Assembly: GCA_016220085.1 (NCBI GenBank)
Contig: JACRIN010000057.1
Location: 1 to 54,733 of the forward strand
Origin: Planctomycetota bacterium
Lineage (GTDB): Bacteria > Planctomycetota > UBA1135 > GCA-002686595
Length of the DNA: 54,733 nucleotides
Direction of reading: 5' to 3'
Positions 16,221 through 24,761 of the stretch are shown here, piece after piece. The notes under the pieces are model-generated. The model did no database searches, was not told the DNA's origin, and was given only the letters and a program-made list of their open reading frames with translations. Position 1 is the first letter of the stretch. Every line of letters starts with the position of its first letter. The position numbers and the translations under genes were made by a program.

Positions 16221-17527
16221 GCACGTGCATCTCCGGGCTCGACGGGCTCGCCGCGCGCGACGACGACCGCCGCGGCGAGGTCGCCGGTGACGTTGAGCGT
16301 GGTGCGGCACATGTCGAGGAAGCCGTTGACGCCGACGATGATCCCGACGCCCTCGACGGGCACGCCGATCATGCCGAGGATCAACGCGATCACCGGCAGC
16401 GAGCCCGACGGCACTCCGGCGGTGCCGATCCCGCCGAGCACGCACACCGCGACGACCATGATCTGCTGCGAGAGCTCGAGGTGGACGCCGTAGAACTGCG
16501 CGAGGAAGAGCACGGTCACGCCCTCGAAGAGCGCGGTGCCGTTCTGGTTGGCGGTCGAGCCGAGCGTCAGGACGAAGCGGCTGACGTGGTGAGGGAGCTT
16601 CAGCTTCTCCTCGGCGACCCGCAGCGCGGTCGGAAGCGTCGCGTTCGACGACGCGGTCGAGAACGCGGTGACCATCGCCTCCTGGATGTCGCGGAAGAAG
16701 CGCAGCGGGCGCATCCCGCCGAGGTACTTGACGGCGAGCGAGTAGACGACGAACTGGTGCAGCGCGAGTCCGAGCAGCACGACGCCGACGTACCCCGCGA
16801 GCAACGACAGCACCTCGTACCCGAGCTGCGCGGTGAGCGTGAACATCAGCGCGAACACGCCGATCGGCGCGAAGCCGATCACGATCGCGATCAGCTTCAT
16901 CATCACTTCGTAGAGACCTTCGAGCGCGTCGCGCAGTGCGTCGACCTTCGGGCTCTTCACGAGCACCATCCCGACGCCGAAGAAGAGCGCGAAGATCATC
17001 AGCGCGAGGTAGTCGCCGTTCGCGGTCGTTTTGAAGACGTTGTCGGGCACCATCTGGACGAAGAGCTCGACCCCGGTCTTCACCGGTCCGCCGCCGGTGA
17101 CCGAGGCCGCGCGCTCCGCGGCGCCGGCGAGCATGCGCTCGCGCATCGCGGGATCGACGCCCGCGCCGGGTTGGAGCACTTGCACCAGGGTCACGCCGAG
17201 CAGGACCGCGATCGCGGAGACGGTGACCGTGTACGCGAGCGTCTTCAGGCCGAGCCGACCGAGGCTCTTCAGATCCTTCAAGCCCGCGATGCCGAGCGCG
17301 AGCGCGGCGAACAGCAGCGGCGCGACCAGCATGAACAGCAGTCGCAGGAAGATCTGCCCGAGAGGCCCGATCGCGTACTTGACGAGCCCGGCGAGCCAAC
17401 GTTGGCCGTCGCTCATCGCGTCCGCCGCGACGCCGACGGTCGGCCCGACGAAGCGGAATGCGAGCGCGCCGAGCCCCGCACCGACGATCGCCGCGAGCAG
17501 GACGCGCTTCGAGAGGGACGAGCTCAT
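16217..17527 (-). CDS. Dicarboxylate/amino acid:cation symporter (DAACS family)
   Basis: 436 residues from ATG 17527; this start puts SLSKRVLLAAIVGAGLG as the first membrane helix. Around eight transmembrane helices and two re-entrant loops are expected. Family motifs: the serine-rich hairpin STASSNATLPTAL, NQNGTALFEG for the NMDGT motif, and GTAGVPSGSLPVI near the second hairpin. The Asp of NMDGT, which helps bind cation, is Asn here, so the coupling ion or substrate may differ from GltP/DctA. It imports glutamate, aspartate, C4-dicarboxylates or related compounds; exact specificity unknown. Its stop overlaps the thioesterase start. Confidence 0.9.
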   Translation of the reverse strand: MSSSLSKRVLLAAIVGAGLGALAFRFVGPTVGVAADAMSDGQRWLAGLVKYAIGPLGQIFLRLLFMLVAPLLFAALALGIAGLKDLKSLGRLGLKTLAYTVTVSAIAVLLGVTLVQVLQPGAGVDPAMRERMLAGAAERAASVTGGGPVKTGVELFVQMVPDNVFKTTANGDYLALMIFALFFGVGMVLVKSPKVDALRDALEGLYEVMMKLIAIVIGFAPIGVFALMFTLTAQLGYEVLSLLAGYVGVVLLGLALHQFVVYSLAVKYLGGMRPLRFFRDIQEAMVTAFSTASSNATLPTALRVAEEKLKLPHHVSRFVLTLGSTANQNGTALFEGVTVLFLAQFYGVHLELSQQIMVVAVCVLGGIGTAGVPSGSLPVIALILGMIGVPVEGVGIIVGVNGFLDMCRTTLNVTGDLAAAVVVARGEPVEPGDARA

Positions 17528-17679
17528 CGCGCCGGAGTATGGCGGCACCGCGGAGCCGAATCCACCGCTCGTTCGAGGCATCGCGGGCCTTCGCGTCGAG
17601 GTCGCCTCCGCTCGAGTCGACTTCGAGGTCGCCGTCGCTGGACATGACGCCGCGGTCGACTTCGCGACGCCCGACGCCG

Positions 17680-17841
17680 ATGTCGCCCTCGCTCCGCGAC
17701 GCGTTGGCGAGCCTGTGTCTGGTGACGACCGCCTGCGGGGTGCCCGGCGCTGGCGCCGCGCCTATCGACTCACGCGCGGCCCGGATGTCGGGCTCGTCGT
17801 CGCTTGCGCCGCGCTCCGAGCTCTTGCTCGTCGAGCTCTAG
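17680..17841 (+). CDS. Possible small lipoprotein
   Basis: 53 codons from ATG 17680 in the 310-bp gap (17528-17837) between two minus-strand genes. The peptide begins MSPSLRDALASLCLVTTACG, a signal-like run ending in a Cys, and codon third positions are almost all G/C. It overlaps the 3' end of the glycerol-3-phosphate dehydrogenase gene by 4 bp. No homology is recognised, and the hydrophobic core is short, so it may be spurious. I see nothing else in this gap. Confidence 0.3.
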   Translation: MSPSLRDALASLCLVTTACGVPGAGAAPIDSRAARMSGSSSLAPRSELLLVEL

Positions 17842-19013
17842 TCGGCCGGTTCGAGCGGGAGTTCGCTCGTGCGCGCGATCGGCGATTTCGGCGGCAGCGT
17901 CAGCGCGAGGAACTGCAGCGCCTTCTCCGCGGTCAGGCGATAGCCGGTGAGCTTGCCGCCGTAGATCGCGACGAAGCTCGGTCGCTGCGGCGTGTCGAAC
18001 ACGAAATGCACTTCGCGCGGTCGGTCGAACGAGCGCGAGCTCGCGAACGGCAGCACGCGCGCGCCGGCCCAGCTCGCGACGAGCTTCGGGTCGCGCGTGG
18101 GGAAGTGCCGACGATGCGTCGCGAGCAGGTACTCGACCTCGGCGTCGGTTGGCGCGAGCTCCTCGGGCCTGCCCCGATACGGCGTCTCGGTCGTGCCGAC
18201 CAACACGCGACCCTTCCACGGCACGTGGAAGACCCCGCGGCCGTCGGACGCCTCGGTGTAGTAGACGCCGTGCTGGAGCGTGCCGTCGAGCTCGACGTGC
18301 GTGCCCGCGACCAGCTCGACGCGCGGCCGCGGCGGGATCGGACGCAGCCGACCGGACACCTGATCGATCCACGGACCCGCGGCGTTGACGACGCAACACG
18401 CGCGCACGCTGCGCTCTCCGGTGGCGGACGCGAGATCGAGCACCCAGCTCTCGCCCTCGCGCCTTCCCGCGACGAGCCGCGTGCCGACCGCGAGCTCGGC
18501 GCCGAGTCGCTCGGCCGAGCGCGCGACCGCGCGCACGAGCGCCGCGTCGTCGGTGCGGCCGTCGTGATAGCGGAACACGGCCTCCAGTCCGTTCGGCTCG
18601 AGCCCGTCGAGCTCGCGCCACTCGCGTCGCGGCAAGCGTTGGAAGAGCGCCTCACGCTTCAGGTTCGCGAGCGCGGCGTAGATCGAGAGCCCGGCGCGGA
18701 TCTGCCACGGACGGCGCTGGCCGTCGGCGTAGATCGGCAGCACGAACGGGACGAGCTCGACCAGCTTCGGCGCGAGCGCGAGCAGCAGATTGCGCTCGGC
18801 GAGCGACTCGCGCACGAGCTGCCATTGGCCGCTTTCGAGGTAGCGCAGCCCTCCGTGGATCAGTTTCGACGAACGCGACGACGTGCCGGCGGCGAGCGCG
18901 CGCTCCTCGACCAGCAGCGTGCGCTGGCCGGCCGCGGCGCTCGCTTGCGCGACGCCGACGCCGTGGATGCCGCCGCCGATCACGACCAGGTCGTAGTCGT
19001 GCTCGACGCTCAC
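17838..19013 (-). CDS. FAD-dependent glycerol-3-phosphate dehydrogenase, short form
   Basis: 391 residues from GTG 19013, which overlaps the upstream stop (GTGA). It begins with an FAD Rossmann motif (VVIGGGIHGVGVAQ) and has the family hallmark GTSSRSSKLIHGGLRYLE (about 43-60). Later parts include VVNAAGPWIDQV and the closing GGKLTGYRLTAEKAL. These place it in the GlpD/GlpA family, which oxidises sn-glycerol-3-phosphate to DHAP and passes electrons to quinone at the membrane. Full-length GlpD has an extra C-terminal helical domain of about 110-130 residues that is missing here: the protein stops about 25 residues after the FAD domain. The upstream glycerophosphodiesterase would supply the substrate. 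Confidence 0.87.
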   Translation of the reverse strand: MSVEHDYDLVVIGGGIHGVGVAQASAAAGQRTLLVEERALAAGTSSRSSKLIHGGLRYLESGQWQLVRESLAERNLLLALAPKLVELVPFVLPIYADGQRRPWQIRAGLSIYAALANLKREALFQRLPRREWRELDGLEPNGLEAVFRYHDGRTDDAALVRAVARSAERLGAELAVGTRLVAGRREGESWVLDLASATGERSVRACCVVNAAGPWIDQVSGRLRPIPPRPRVELVAGTHVELDGTLQHGVYYTEASDGRGVFHVPWKGRVLVGTTETPYRGRPEELAPTDAEVEYLLATHRRHFPTRDPKLVASWAGARVLPFASSRSFDRPREVHFVFDTPQRPSFVAIYGGKLTGYRLTAEKALQFLALTLPPKSPIARTSELPLEPAD

Positions 19014-19738
19014 GCGAGCTCTTTGGCGAGCTTCTCGACGTCGAAGCTCTCGACGAGCTCGACACCGCGCGCGGCGAGCGCCTTCGCCGTCGCGCCGTCG
19101 CCGACCTCGTAGATCACGACGCGCGCGCCTCGATGCGCGAGCTCGCCGCTCGCCGGCAGGCCTTCGAGGTCGCAGAAGACGTACTCGGGCGCGAGTTCGG
19201 TCACAGCGCGGTCCATGCGCTCTTCCCAGCGATCGAAGACCGCGCCGAGCGCGAGCGGAGTCACGCGACGCGCCGCGAGCAACGCCGGCAGCGAGAAGGA
19301 GATCAGCGACGCGCGCTCGCCGAGCGGCTCGATCACGCGGAGCACGCGCTCGAGCACCGCTTCGATGCCGAAGTGCTCCAGCGACGCGCGCTTCAGCTCG
19401 ACGAAGACCTGAACGTCGGTGCGCAGCCGCACGAGCTCGACCAGCTCGTCGAGGCGCGCGACGTGCTCGCGTGCGAAGCGTTGGCCGAAGCGTTCGCGGT
19501 GCGCGGCGGCGATCGACGTGAGTTCGAGCTCGGTGCGCTCGTGGAGCGAACCCGCGAGGCCGGTCAGCCGCTTCAGCAAGCGATCGTGGAAGAGGAACGG
19601 CACGCCGTCTTGGCTGAGCTGCACGTCGGTCTCGAGCCGGCGCGCGCCCGCCTGCAACGCGGCATCGAACGCCGTGAGCGTGTTCTCCGGGAAGCGCGCG
19701 GCGAGGCCGCGGTGGGCGACGAGCTCGAGGTCGGGCAT
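19010..19738 (-). CDS. Glycerophosphodiester phosphodiesterase
   Basis: 242 residues from ATG 19738. The GDPD TIM-barrel signature is complete: LVAHRGLAARFPENTLTAF (His/Arg and Glu), LETDVQLSQDGVPFLFHD with the metal Glu/Asp and second His, FVELKRAS in the middle, and a barrel end VIYEVGDGATAKAL. No signal peptide, so cytoplasmic (UgpQ-like). It splits glycerophosphodiesters into sn-glycerol-3-phosphate and alcohol. Its stop overlaps the start of the glycerol-3-phosphate dehydrogenase, making a lipid-headgroup salvage operon. A minus-strand TACGCT (19753-19748) ends 9 nt before the ATG, again suggesting a very short leader. Confidence 0.92.
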   Translation of the reverse strand: MPDLELVAHRGLAARFPENTLTAFDAALQAGARRLETDVQLSQDGVPFLFHDRLLKRLTGLAGSLHERTELELTSIAAAHRERFGQRFAREHVARLDELVELVRLRTDVQVFVELKRASLEHFGIEAVLERVLRVIEPLGERASLISFSLPALLAARRVTPLALGAVFDRWEERMDRAVTELAPEYVFCDLEGLPASGELAHRGARVVIYEVGDGATAKALAARGVELVESFDVEKLAKELA

Positions 19739-19794
19739 CGGGCGGAGAGCGTACCCATCGGCGAGGCTCGGCCCCAACGTCGAGTCTCCCCGAG

Positions 19795-19823
19795 TTGACA
19801 ACCGGGTCGGGATTGCGCTCGCT
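19795..19823 (+). promoter_or_regulatory. Putative promoter with consensus -35 TTGACA
   Basis: TTGACA at 19795-19800 is an exact -35 consensus in the 91-bp divergent gap before the sugar permease. At 17 bp spacing a weak CTCGCT (19818-19823) stands as the -10. The ATG follows 6 nt later, so the message would be leaderless or nearly so. Confidence 0.45.
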
Positions 19824-19829
19824 CTGCGC

Positions 19830-20885
19830 ATGGCGGCGAAGCGCGGCGGAGGTCGGTGGAGCGAGCTCGGGCTCGTCGTCGCGATTTTGGCGCTCGGCGT
19901 CGGCCTGACGCTCACCGCCGACACGATCCACGTGCGCGGCAGCGAGGTCAACAACTTCCTGCGCGCCGAAAACCTGCTCGCCAACGTGCTCGTGCCGATG
20001 TCGTGGGTCGCGATCCTCGCGCTCGGCGCGACCGTCGTGATCGTGTCGGGCGGCATCGACGTGTCGGTCGGCTCGGTGTTCGCGCTCTCCGCGCTCGCGA
20101 CCGCCGCGATCACCGAGCGTCTCGACGTCGCTGCGCCCGCCGGCCTGGTCCTGCCGCTCGCGCTGGGCGTCGCGCTCGGCGTCGGCGCCGCGTGCGGGCT
20201 GGTCAACGGACTGTTGATCGTCGGTTTGCGACTGCATCCGTTCATCGCGACGCTCGGGACGCTTTCGATCTTCCGCGGGCTCGCGTTGGTGGCCGTCGAG
20301 GAGAAGACGTTGCCGAGCATCGGTCGCTCGCTGCCGCGCGCGTTCACCGAGGACGGCGTCGGAGCGCGCGTCGACTTCGCGGGCGCGTTCCTGCAGCCCG
20401 TGCCGATCGCGGTGATGCTCGGCGCGGCGCTCTGCGCGTGGCTCTTCCTCGCGCGAACCGTGTGGGGACGCGAGGTGTACGCCGTCGGCGGCAACGAGGA
20501 GGCGGCGCGCTATGCGGGGATCGCGGTCGGGCGCGTCAAGCTCCGTGTGTACGTGCTCGCCGGGCTCGCAGCGGGACTCGCGGGCTTCGTGTCGACCGGT
20601 TTCTATCAGTCCGCGAACACCGCGACCGGCGAGGGGCTCGAGCTCGCGGTGATCGCCGCGGCGGTCGTCGGCGGCGCGGGTCTCTCCGGCGGCCGCGGCA
20701 CCGCGCTCGGCGCGTTCCTCGGCGCGCTCTTGATCAAGCTGATCGAGAACGGCATCGACGTCGTCAAGCGCGTCGACCTCGGGCTCCTCGAGTTCGCCGT
20801 GTCGAAGGAGTACTCGAAGATCATCCTCGGCCTCGCGATCGTCGTCGCGGTTGCGATCGATCGCATGGCCGGCGCGCGCCGCTGA
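19830..20885 (+). CDS. Sugar ABC transporter permease (RbsC/XylH type)
   Basis: 351 residues from ATG 19830. Eight to ten hydrophobic helices are visible. Family landmarks are LGATVVIVSGGIDVSVGSV (about 69-87), GLVNGLLIVGLRLHPFIATLGT with FRGLALV, GNEEAARYAGIAVGRVKL (the coupling region), and GGRGTALGAFLGALL. This is the membrane subunit of CUT2-type importers for ribose, xylose, galactose or related sugars. It is alone on its strand: the binding protein (22891) and ATPase (24762) of the same family come later, after an opposite-strand cytochrome. With xylAB 8 kb downstream, xylose is the favoured substrate (inference). Confidence 0.9.
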   Translation: MAAKRGGGRWSELGLVVAILALGVGLTLTADTIHVRGSEVNNFLRAENLLANVLVPMSWVAILALGATVVIVSGGIDVSVGSVFALSALATAAITERLDVAAPAGLVLPLALGVALGVGAACGLVNGLLIVGLRLHPFIATLGTLSIFRGLALVAVEEKTLPSIGRSLPRAFTEDGVGARVDFAGAFLQPVPIAVMLGAALCAWLFLARTVWGREVYAVGGNEEAARYAGIAVGRVKLRVYVLAGLAAGLAGFVSTGFYQSANTATGEGLELAVIAAAVVGGAGLSGGRGTALGAFLGALLIKLIENGIDVVKRVDLGLLEFAVSKEYSKIILGLAIVVAVAIDRMAGARR

Positions 20886-20907
20886 GGCATCGGTCGATGC
20901 ACGCAAG

Positions 20908-20935
20908 CGCGCCGCGGCAAAGTGCCCGCGGCGCG
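20908..20935. terminator. Hairpin between convergent permease and cytochrome genes
   Basis: A 10-bp perfect stem (CGCGCCGCGG/CCGCGGCGCG) with an 8-nt loop in the 109-bp convergent gap. It has no T-run, so it may act as a bidirectional block rather than a classical intrinsic terminator. Confidence 0.45.
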
Positions 20936-20994
20936 ACCGGAGGGAGAGAGAGGGATTCGAGCGTGACGAAGTAGCGCCGAAGCGCCCGCGAGCG

Positions 20995-22716
20995 TCAGGG
21001 CTTGTCGTGGCAGAGCGCGCAGCCGATCGCCTGGCCCTTCGTGACGTGGAAGGTGCCCTCGCTGGTCACGAACGTGCGGTTCGCCGCCGCGCGCGAGAGC
21101 GCGGTGCCGTTGAGGTTCGTGCCGTGGCAGGTCTTGCAGGCGTTCGGGTTCTGCTCGTAGAGGTGCTCGTGCCCGCTCTCGTCGTGATAGAAGCGCGAGT
21201 CGGCGACCACGTGCATGCCGTGCGGCCCCTGCATCGTCTGCGCGGGCAGCGTGTTCGGCAGGTGGCACGTCGAGCACTCGATCACGACGCCCGAGTGTCC
21301 TTGCAGCTGCGTCGCCGCGATGTTGTCGTTCGCGAGCGCGTCGGCGTTCGGCCACTCCGCGTGCGTCGAACCGTGGCAGTTCTCGCAGCTCAAGTTCCCG
21401 TGGCCTGCGCTGAAGCGGTAGAGCTTGTTGGTGTTCTCCGCGAAGCGCTTGTTGGTCGCGAGGATCGAAGACGCCGAGTTGTCGGCGGTCTTGTACGCCT
21501 GCTTCAGGCGGATGCCGTCGGGCGCGAGCACGTAACCGGTTCCCGACAGGTGCGAGACCGCGTCACCGGTGTGACACGACTGGCAACGCGGTAGATCCTT
21601 CCACGGCCGGCGCGGCAGGCCGTCGTTCGTGCCGTCGATCGAGCCGCCGGGGAGCAGCGGATACGTCCCACCGACCGAGAGCATGTCGCCGTGACAATCG
21701 AGGCACTCCATGCCGCCGGTCTTCATCGCGCCACGCGCGCACTGCGTGATCGCACCGGGGTGGCATTGGTAGCACGTTTGATCCGCGGTGCCGTTGTGCG
21801 GGAACACCGGCGCGCCTTGGCCGTCGACGAGCTCGCCGTGGTACTCGTGCATCGCCGCCGAGAAGGTGACGTGCCCGATCTGGCCGCCTTGCGGTCCGCT
21901 GCCGGCCAAGTCGAGCGCGGGCGAGTAGTGACACGACGCGCACAGCACCGGCTGCGCGGCCATCAGGTTCGTGCCCTGCGCGAAGTCGTGGAGCTCGAGC
22001 ACGTTGAACTTGGTCTGGCGCTCGAGGTCGGGATCGTTCGACCAGAGCACCGAGCCTCCGGACGCCGCCATGCCGCCGGTGGCGTGACAGTTCGAGCAAT
22101 CGGTCTCCTGCGCGACGGGCACCACGACGTCGAGGTACGCGAGCGGCTGATGGCTCGCCTTCCAGCGCGCGACGACGCGCAGCAACGGATAGGTGTTGGT
22201 CCGGCCGGCGTCGTCGATCGGCGTGATCGGGATGCCGAACGCGATCCAGCTCTTGGTCGCGGGCTCGTAGGTCATCGGCTGCGGACCCGGCGTCGGCGCT
22301 TCCGCCGGCATGTAGAGCCCGGTCAAGCCCATGCCCTGCGGCAGCAATGCGCCGAAGAGGCCGAAGGCGTGCTGCCAGAAGTCGGTCTTGCCGAAGCTCG
22401 TCGAGTTGCGCGAGCCGCGCGGGTCGGTCACCGGTTGGTAGGTGACCTCGATCAACGAATCGTCGAGCAGCTTGGGCTTCGGAGAATCCGTCGGTTGCAC
22501 GACCTGCGCGCGCACGACGTTGAACGGCGGCAGGATCGAGAAGATCGAGAACTCGCGATCCATGCAGTGCATGCCGAGGTCGTTGGCGGCGAGCACTTCG
22601 ACCCGGAAGTCTCTCGGGGTCGGAGGTTGGTGCGTGGGCCCGCCTTGGTGAGGGGCGGTGGTGCCGACCGACGCCTGCAAGGCGGAGGTCGCGAGGATGA
22701 GGGCGAAGAGGGACAT
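20995..22716 (-). CDS. Nine-heme c-type cytochrome
   Basis: 573 residues. ATG 22716 is preceded by CAGGAG (22728-22723) at 6 nt, one of the few clear ribosome sites here. A signal peptide covers residues 1-22. Nine C-x-x-C-H heme motifs occur in the order CSNCH, CASCH, CYQCH, CLDCH, CQSCH, CENCH, CSTCH, CKTCH and CALCH, with extra His residues nearby as possible distal ligands. The N-terminal 190 residues carry no heme and contain a conserved-looking segment NDLGMHCMDREFSIFSILPP. The type is a periplasmic multiheme electron carrier or oxidoreductase; no known catalytic signature such as that of nitrite or hydroxylamine enzymes was recognised. No maturation or quinone partner genes are adjacent. 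It is on the strand opposite to the sugar transporter genes that flank it. Confidence 0.9.
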   Translation of the reverse strand: MSLFALILATSALQASVGTTAPHQGGPTHQPPTPRDFRVEVLAANDLGMHCMDREFSIFSILPPFNVVRAQVVQPTDSPKPKLLDDSLIEVTYQPVTDPRGSRNSTSFGKTDFWQHAFGLFGALLPQGMGLTGLYMPAEAPTPGPQPMTYEPATKSWIAFGIPITPIDDAGRTNTYPLLRVVARWKASHQPLAYLDVVVPVAQETDCSNCHATGGMAASGGSVLWSNDPDLERQTKFNVLELHDFAQGTNLMAAQPVLCASCHYSPALDLAGSGPQGGQIGHVTFSAAMHEYHGELVDGQGAPVFPHNGTADQTCYQCHPGAITQCARGAMKTGGMECLDCHGDMLSVGGTYPLLPGGSIDGTNDGLPRRPWKDLPRCQSCHTGDAVSHLSGTGYVLAPDGIRLKQAYKTADNSASSILATNKRFAENTNKLYRFSAGHGNLSCENCHGSTHAEWPNADALANDNIAATQLQGHSGVVIECSTCHLPNTLPAQTMQGPHGMHVVADSRFYHDESGHEHLYEQNPNACKTCHGTNLNGTALSRAAANRTFVTSEGTFHVTKGQAIGCALCHDKP

Positions 22717-22854
22717 GTCGAACTCCTGAAGTCAGAGACGCGCGAGCAGTTGAAAGGGCAAAGCCCAAGAGTCCCCACGCGCTCGGTTCGGTTCGCCGGC
22801 GCGGATGCGTACGCAACTGTTCCTGCCGAGTACGCACAGCGCGACGGAACTCAC

Positions 22855-22860
22855 TAGACT
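22855..22860 (+). promoter_or_regulatory. putative -10 hexamer TAGACT
   Basis: TAGACT in the 174-bp divergent region between the cytochrome and the sugar-binding protein, 30 nt before the ATG at 22891. The same hexamer precedes the genes at 43496 and 54629. Confidence 0.45.
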
Positions 22861-22890
22861 CCGAGCAAGGCGCGCGCCGCGCTTCACACC

Positions 22891-23856
22891 ATGAATCGAA
22901 TCCTGCTCGTGTCGATGCTCGCTGCGTTCCTCGCTTGCGCCAAGCCAGGCGCCGACGGCGACACGTCGCTCGTGATCGGCATCGTCGCGAAGAGCCAGTC
23001 GAATCCCGTGTTCCAGGCCGCGCACGCCGGAGCGAAGGCGGCGGCGAAGGAGCTCTCGCTTCGCCGCGGCGTCTCGATCGTGCTCGATTTCCAGACTCCG
23101 CCTGAAGAAAGTGCAGAGAAGCAAGCCGCGGCGATCGAGTTGCTCGCGCGGGCTGGAGCCTCCGGCATCGCGGTCTCGTGTTCGGATGCGAACACCTGCA
23201 ATGCCGCAATCGACAAAGCGGTGGAACTGGGTAGTGCAGTCGTCTGTTTCGACTCCGACGCGCCGCGCTCGAAGCGCTTCGCGTTCTACGGCGCCGACGA
23301 CGAGGCGTGCGGCGCCGCGGTGCTGCGTGAACTCGCGCAGTCGCTCGGCGAGCGCGGCACGATCGCGATCCTCGCCGGCAACGCGACCGCCCCGAACTTG
23401 CAGAAGCGCGTCGCGGGCGTGAAAGCCGAGCTCGCGAAGTACCCGGAGATGAAGCTGCTGGACGACGGCGTCTTCTATCACCCCGAGACGCCCGAGCAGG
23501 CCGCCGAGGCGCTCGCTCGCGCGCAATCGACGCATCCGGAGATCCAGGGGTGGGCGTTGATCGGCGGGTGGCCGCTGTTCACGCGCGGCGCGCTGAAGTG
23601 GAACCCCGGCGAGGTCAAGGTGGTGTCGGTCGACGCGCTGCCGGCGGAGCTCGAATACCTGAAGAGCGGTCACGTCGACGTGCTGCTCGCGCAGGATTGC
23701 TTCGGTTGGGGCTACCGTTCCGTCGAGCTCCTGGTCGAGCACGCGCTCGACCGCAAGTCGCCGCCGGAGCCGCGTCTCGTCGATCCGCTCGCTCGCGTCA
23801 CCCGCGCCGACGTCGACGCGTGGGCCGAGAAGTGGAAGCAGTGGCTCGCGCGCTGA
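22891..23856 (+). CDS. Sugar ABC transporter substrate-binding lipoprotein
   Basis: 321 residues. The signal peptide ends in a lipobox FLAC (Cys16), so it is a lipoprotein. The periplasmic-binding-protein fold of the ribose type follows: LVIGIVAKSQSNPVFQAAHAGAKAAAKEL near the N terminus, GASGIAVSCSDANTCNAAIDKAVELG as the DP-like loop region, VVCFDSDAPRSKRFAFYGADD, and LKSGHVDVLLAQDCFGWGYRSVELL near the C terminus. It binds a monosaccharide and feeds the CUT2 permease and ATPase; with xylA and xylB nearby, xylose is likely but unproven. Confidence 0.88.
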   Translation: MNRILLVSMLAAFLACAKPGADGDTSLVIGIVAKSQSNPVFQAAHAGAKAAAKELSLRRGVSIVLDFQTPPEESAEKQAAAIELLARAGASGIAVSCSDANTCNAAIDKAVELGSAVVCFDSDAPRSKRFAFYGADDEACGAAVLRELAQSLGERGTIAILAGNATAPNLQKRVAGVKAELAKYPEMKLLDDGVFYHPETPEQAAEALARAQSTHPEIQGWALIGGWPLFTRGALKWNPGEVKVVSVDALPAELEYLKSGHVDVLLAQDCFGWGYRSVELLVEHALDRKSPPEPRLVDPLARVTRADVDAWAEKWKQWLAR

Positions 23857-24002
23857 GTTGCGCGCCGACGCCTCGATCCGCCTTGCGGAAGAGATCGAGG
23901 AAGCGATCTTCGTAGCGGCGGAAGAGCCCGCGGCGATCGTTCGCGCGCCCGCGCGTGCGTCCGGCGTCCGCGCCGCGTGCATCCGACGCCGCGCCGGAGC
24001 CG

Positions 24003-24008
24003 TAGAGT
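24003..24008 (+). promoter_or_regulatory. putative -10 hexamer TAGAGT (leaderless start)
   Basis: TAGAGT ends 6 nt before the ATG at 24015, so the transcript start would coincide with the start codon; there is no Shine-Dalgarno. No -35 consensus is visible. Confidence 0.45.
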
Positions 24009-24014
24009 GTCGCG

Positions 24015-24734
24015 ATGCCCGCAGAAGAGCTCGCGTTCGTCGCCGGAGCGACCGGCTACACCGGCCGCAGCGTGGTGCGCGAGCTGCGAGCGCGCGGCGT
24101 GCGCACCGTCGCCCACGTGCGCCGCGAATCGCGCGAGTTCGAGCGCTGGTCGCGCGCGTTCCGCGAACTCGGCGCCGAGGTCGATTCGACGCCGTGGGGC
24201 GAGCGTGCGTTCGAGCGGCGCCTCGCCGAGCTGCGACCGACGCACGTCTTCGCGCTGCTCGGCACGACGTGGGCGCGCGCGCGACGCGAATCTCGGAGCG
24301 CGAGCGATCGCAAGCCGAGCTACGAGTCGGTCGACGTCGCGCTGACGACCGAGCTCGTCCACGCCGCCGCCGCGCTCGCGCGCGAGCCGCGCTTCGTCTT
24401 CCTCTCGTCGATCGGGACCGCGCCGGGGACGCGCAATCCGTACCGCTCGTCGCGCTGGCGGATCGAGTCGACGGTGCGCGAAGCGCTCGGCGATTGGACG
24501 CTGGTGCGGCCGAGCTTCATCACCGGTCCCGATCGCGAGGAACGGCGCGTCGGCGAGACGCTCGGGGCCGCGACGGGGGACGCGCTGCTCGCGCTTGCCG
24601 GCCTGCTCGGCGCGCGACGGCTCAGCGACCGCTACCGCTCGATCCGCGGACCCGACCTCGCGCGAGCGCTCGTCCGGCTCGCGTTCGACGCGACGGCGAG
24701 CGGACGCGTGATCCACGCCGAGGAGTTGCGCTAG
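24015..24734 (+). CDS. NAD(P)-binding Rossmann protein (atypical SDR)
   Basis: 239 residues. It opens with the nucleotide loop FVAGATGYTGRSVVREL (G-x-x-G-x-x-G), followed by a basic VAHVRRES segment that suits NADPH. Mid-protein motifs are VFALLGTTWAR, FVFLSSIGTAPGTRNPYRSSRWRIE (Ser and Tyr in place of the SDR catalytic set) and WTLVRPSFITGP. Relatives are atypical SDRs of the HTATIP2/NmrA-like kind with mostly unknown substrates. It lies between the binding protein and ATPase of the sugar importer and ends 27 bp before the latter, so it may be transcribed with it. Confidence 0.82.
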   Translation: MPAEELAFVAGATGYTGRSVVRELRARGVRTVAHVRRESREFERWSRAFRELGAEVDSTPWGERAFERRLAELRPTHVFALLGTTWARARRESRSASDRKPSYESVDVALTTELVHAAAALAREPRFVFLSSIGTAPGTRNPYRSSRWRIESTVREALGDWTLVRPSFITGPDREERRVGETLGAATGDALLALAGLLGARRLSDRYRSIRGPDLARALVRLAFDATASGRVIHAEELR

Positions 24735-24761
24735 GCCGCGGTCGAGAGCACGCTCTCGCGC

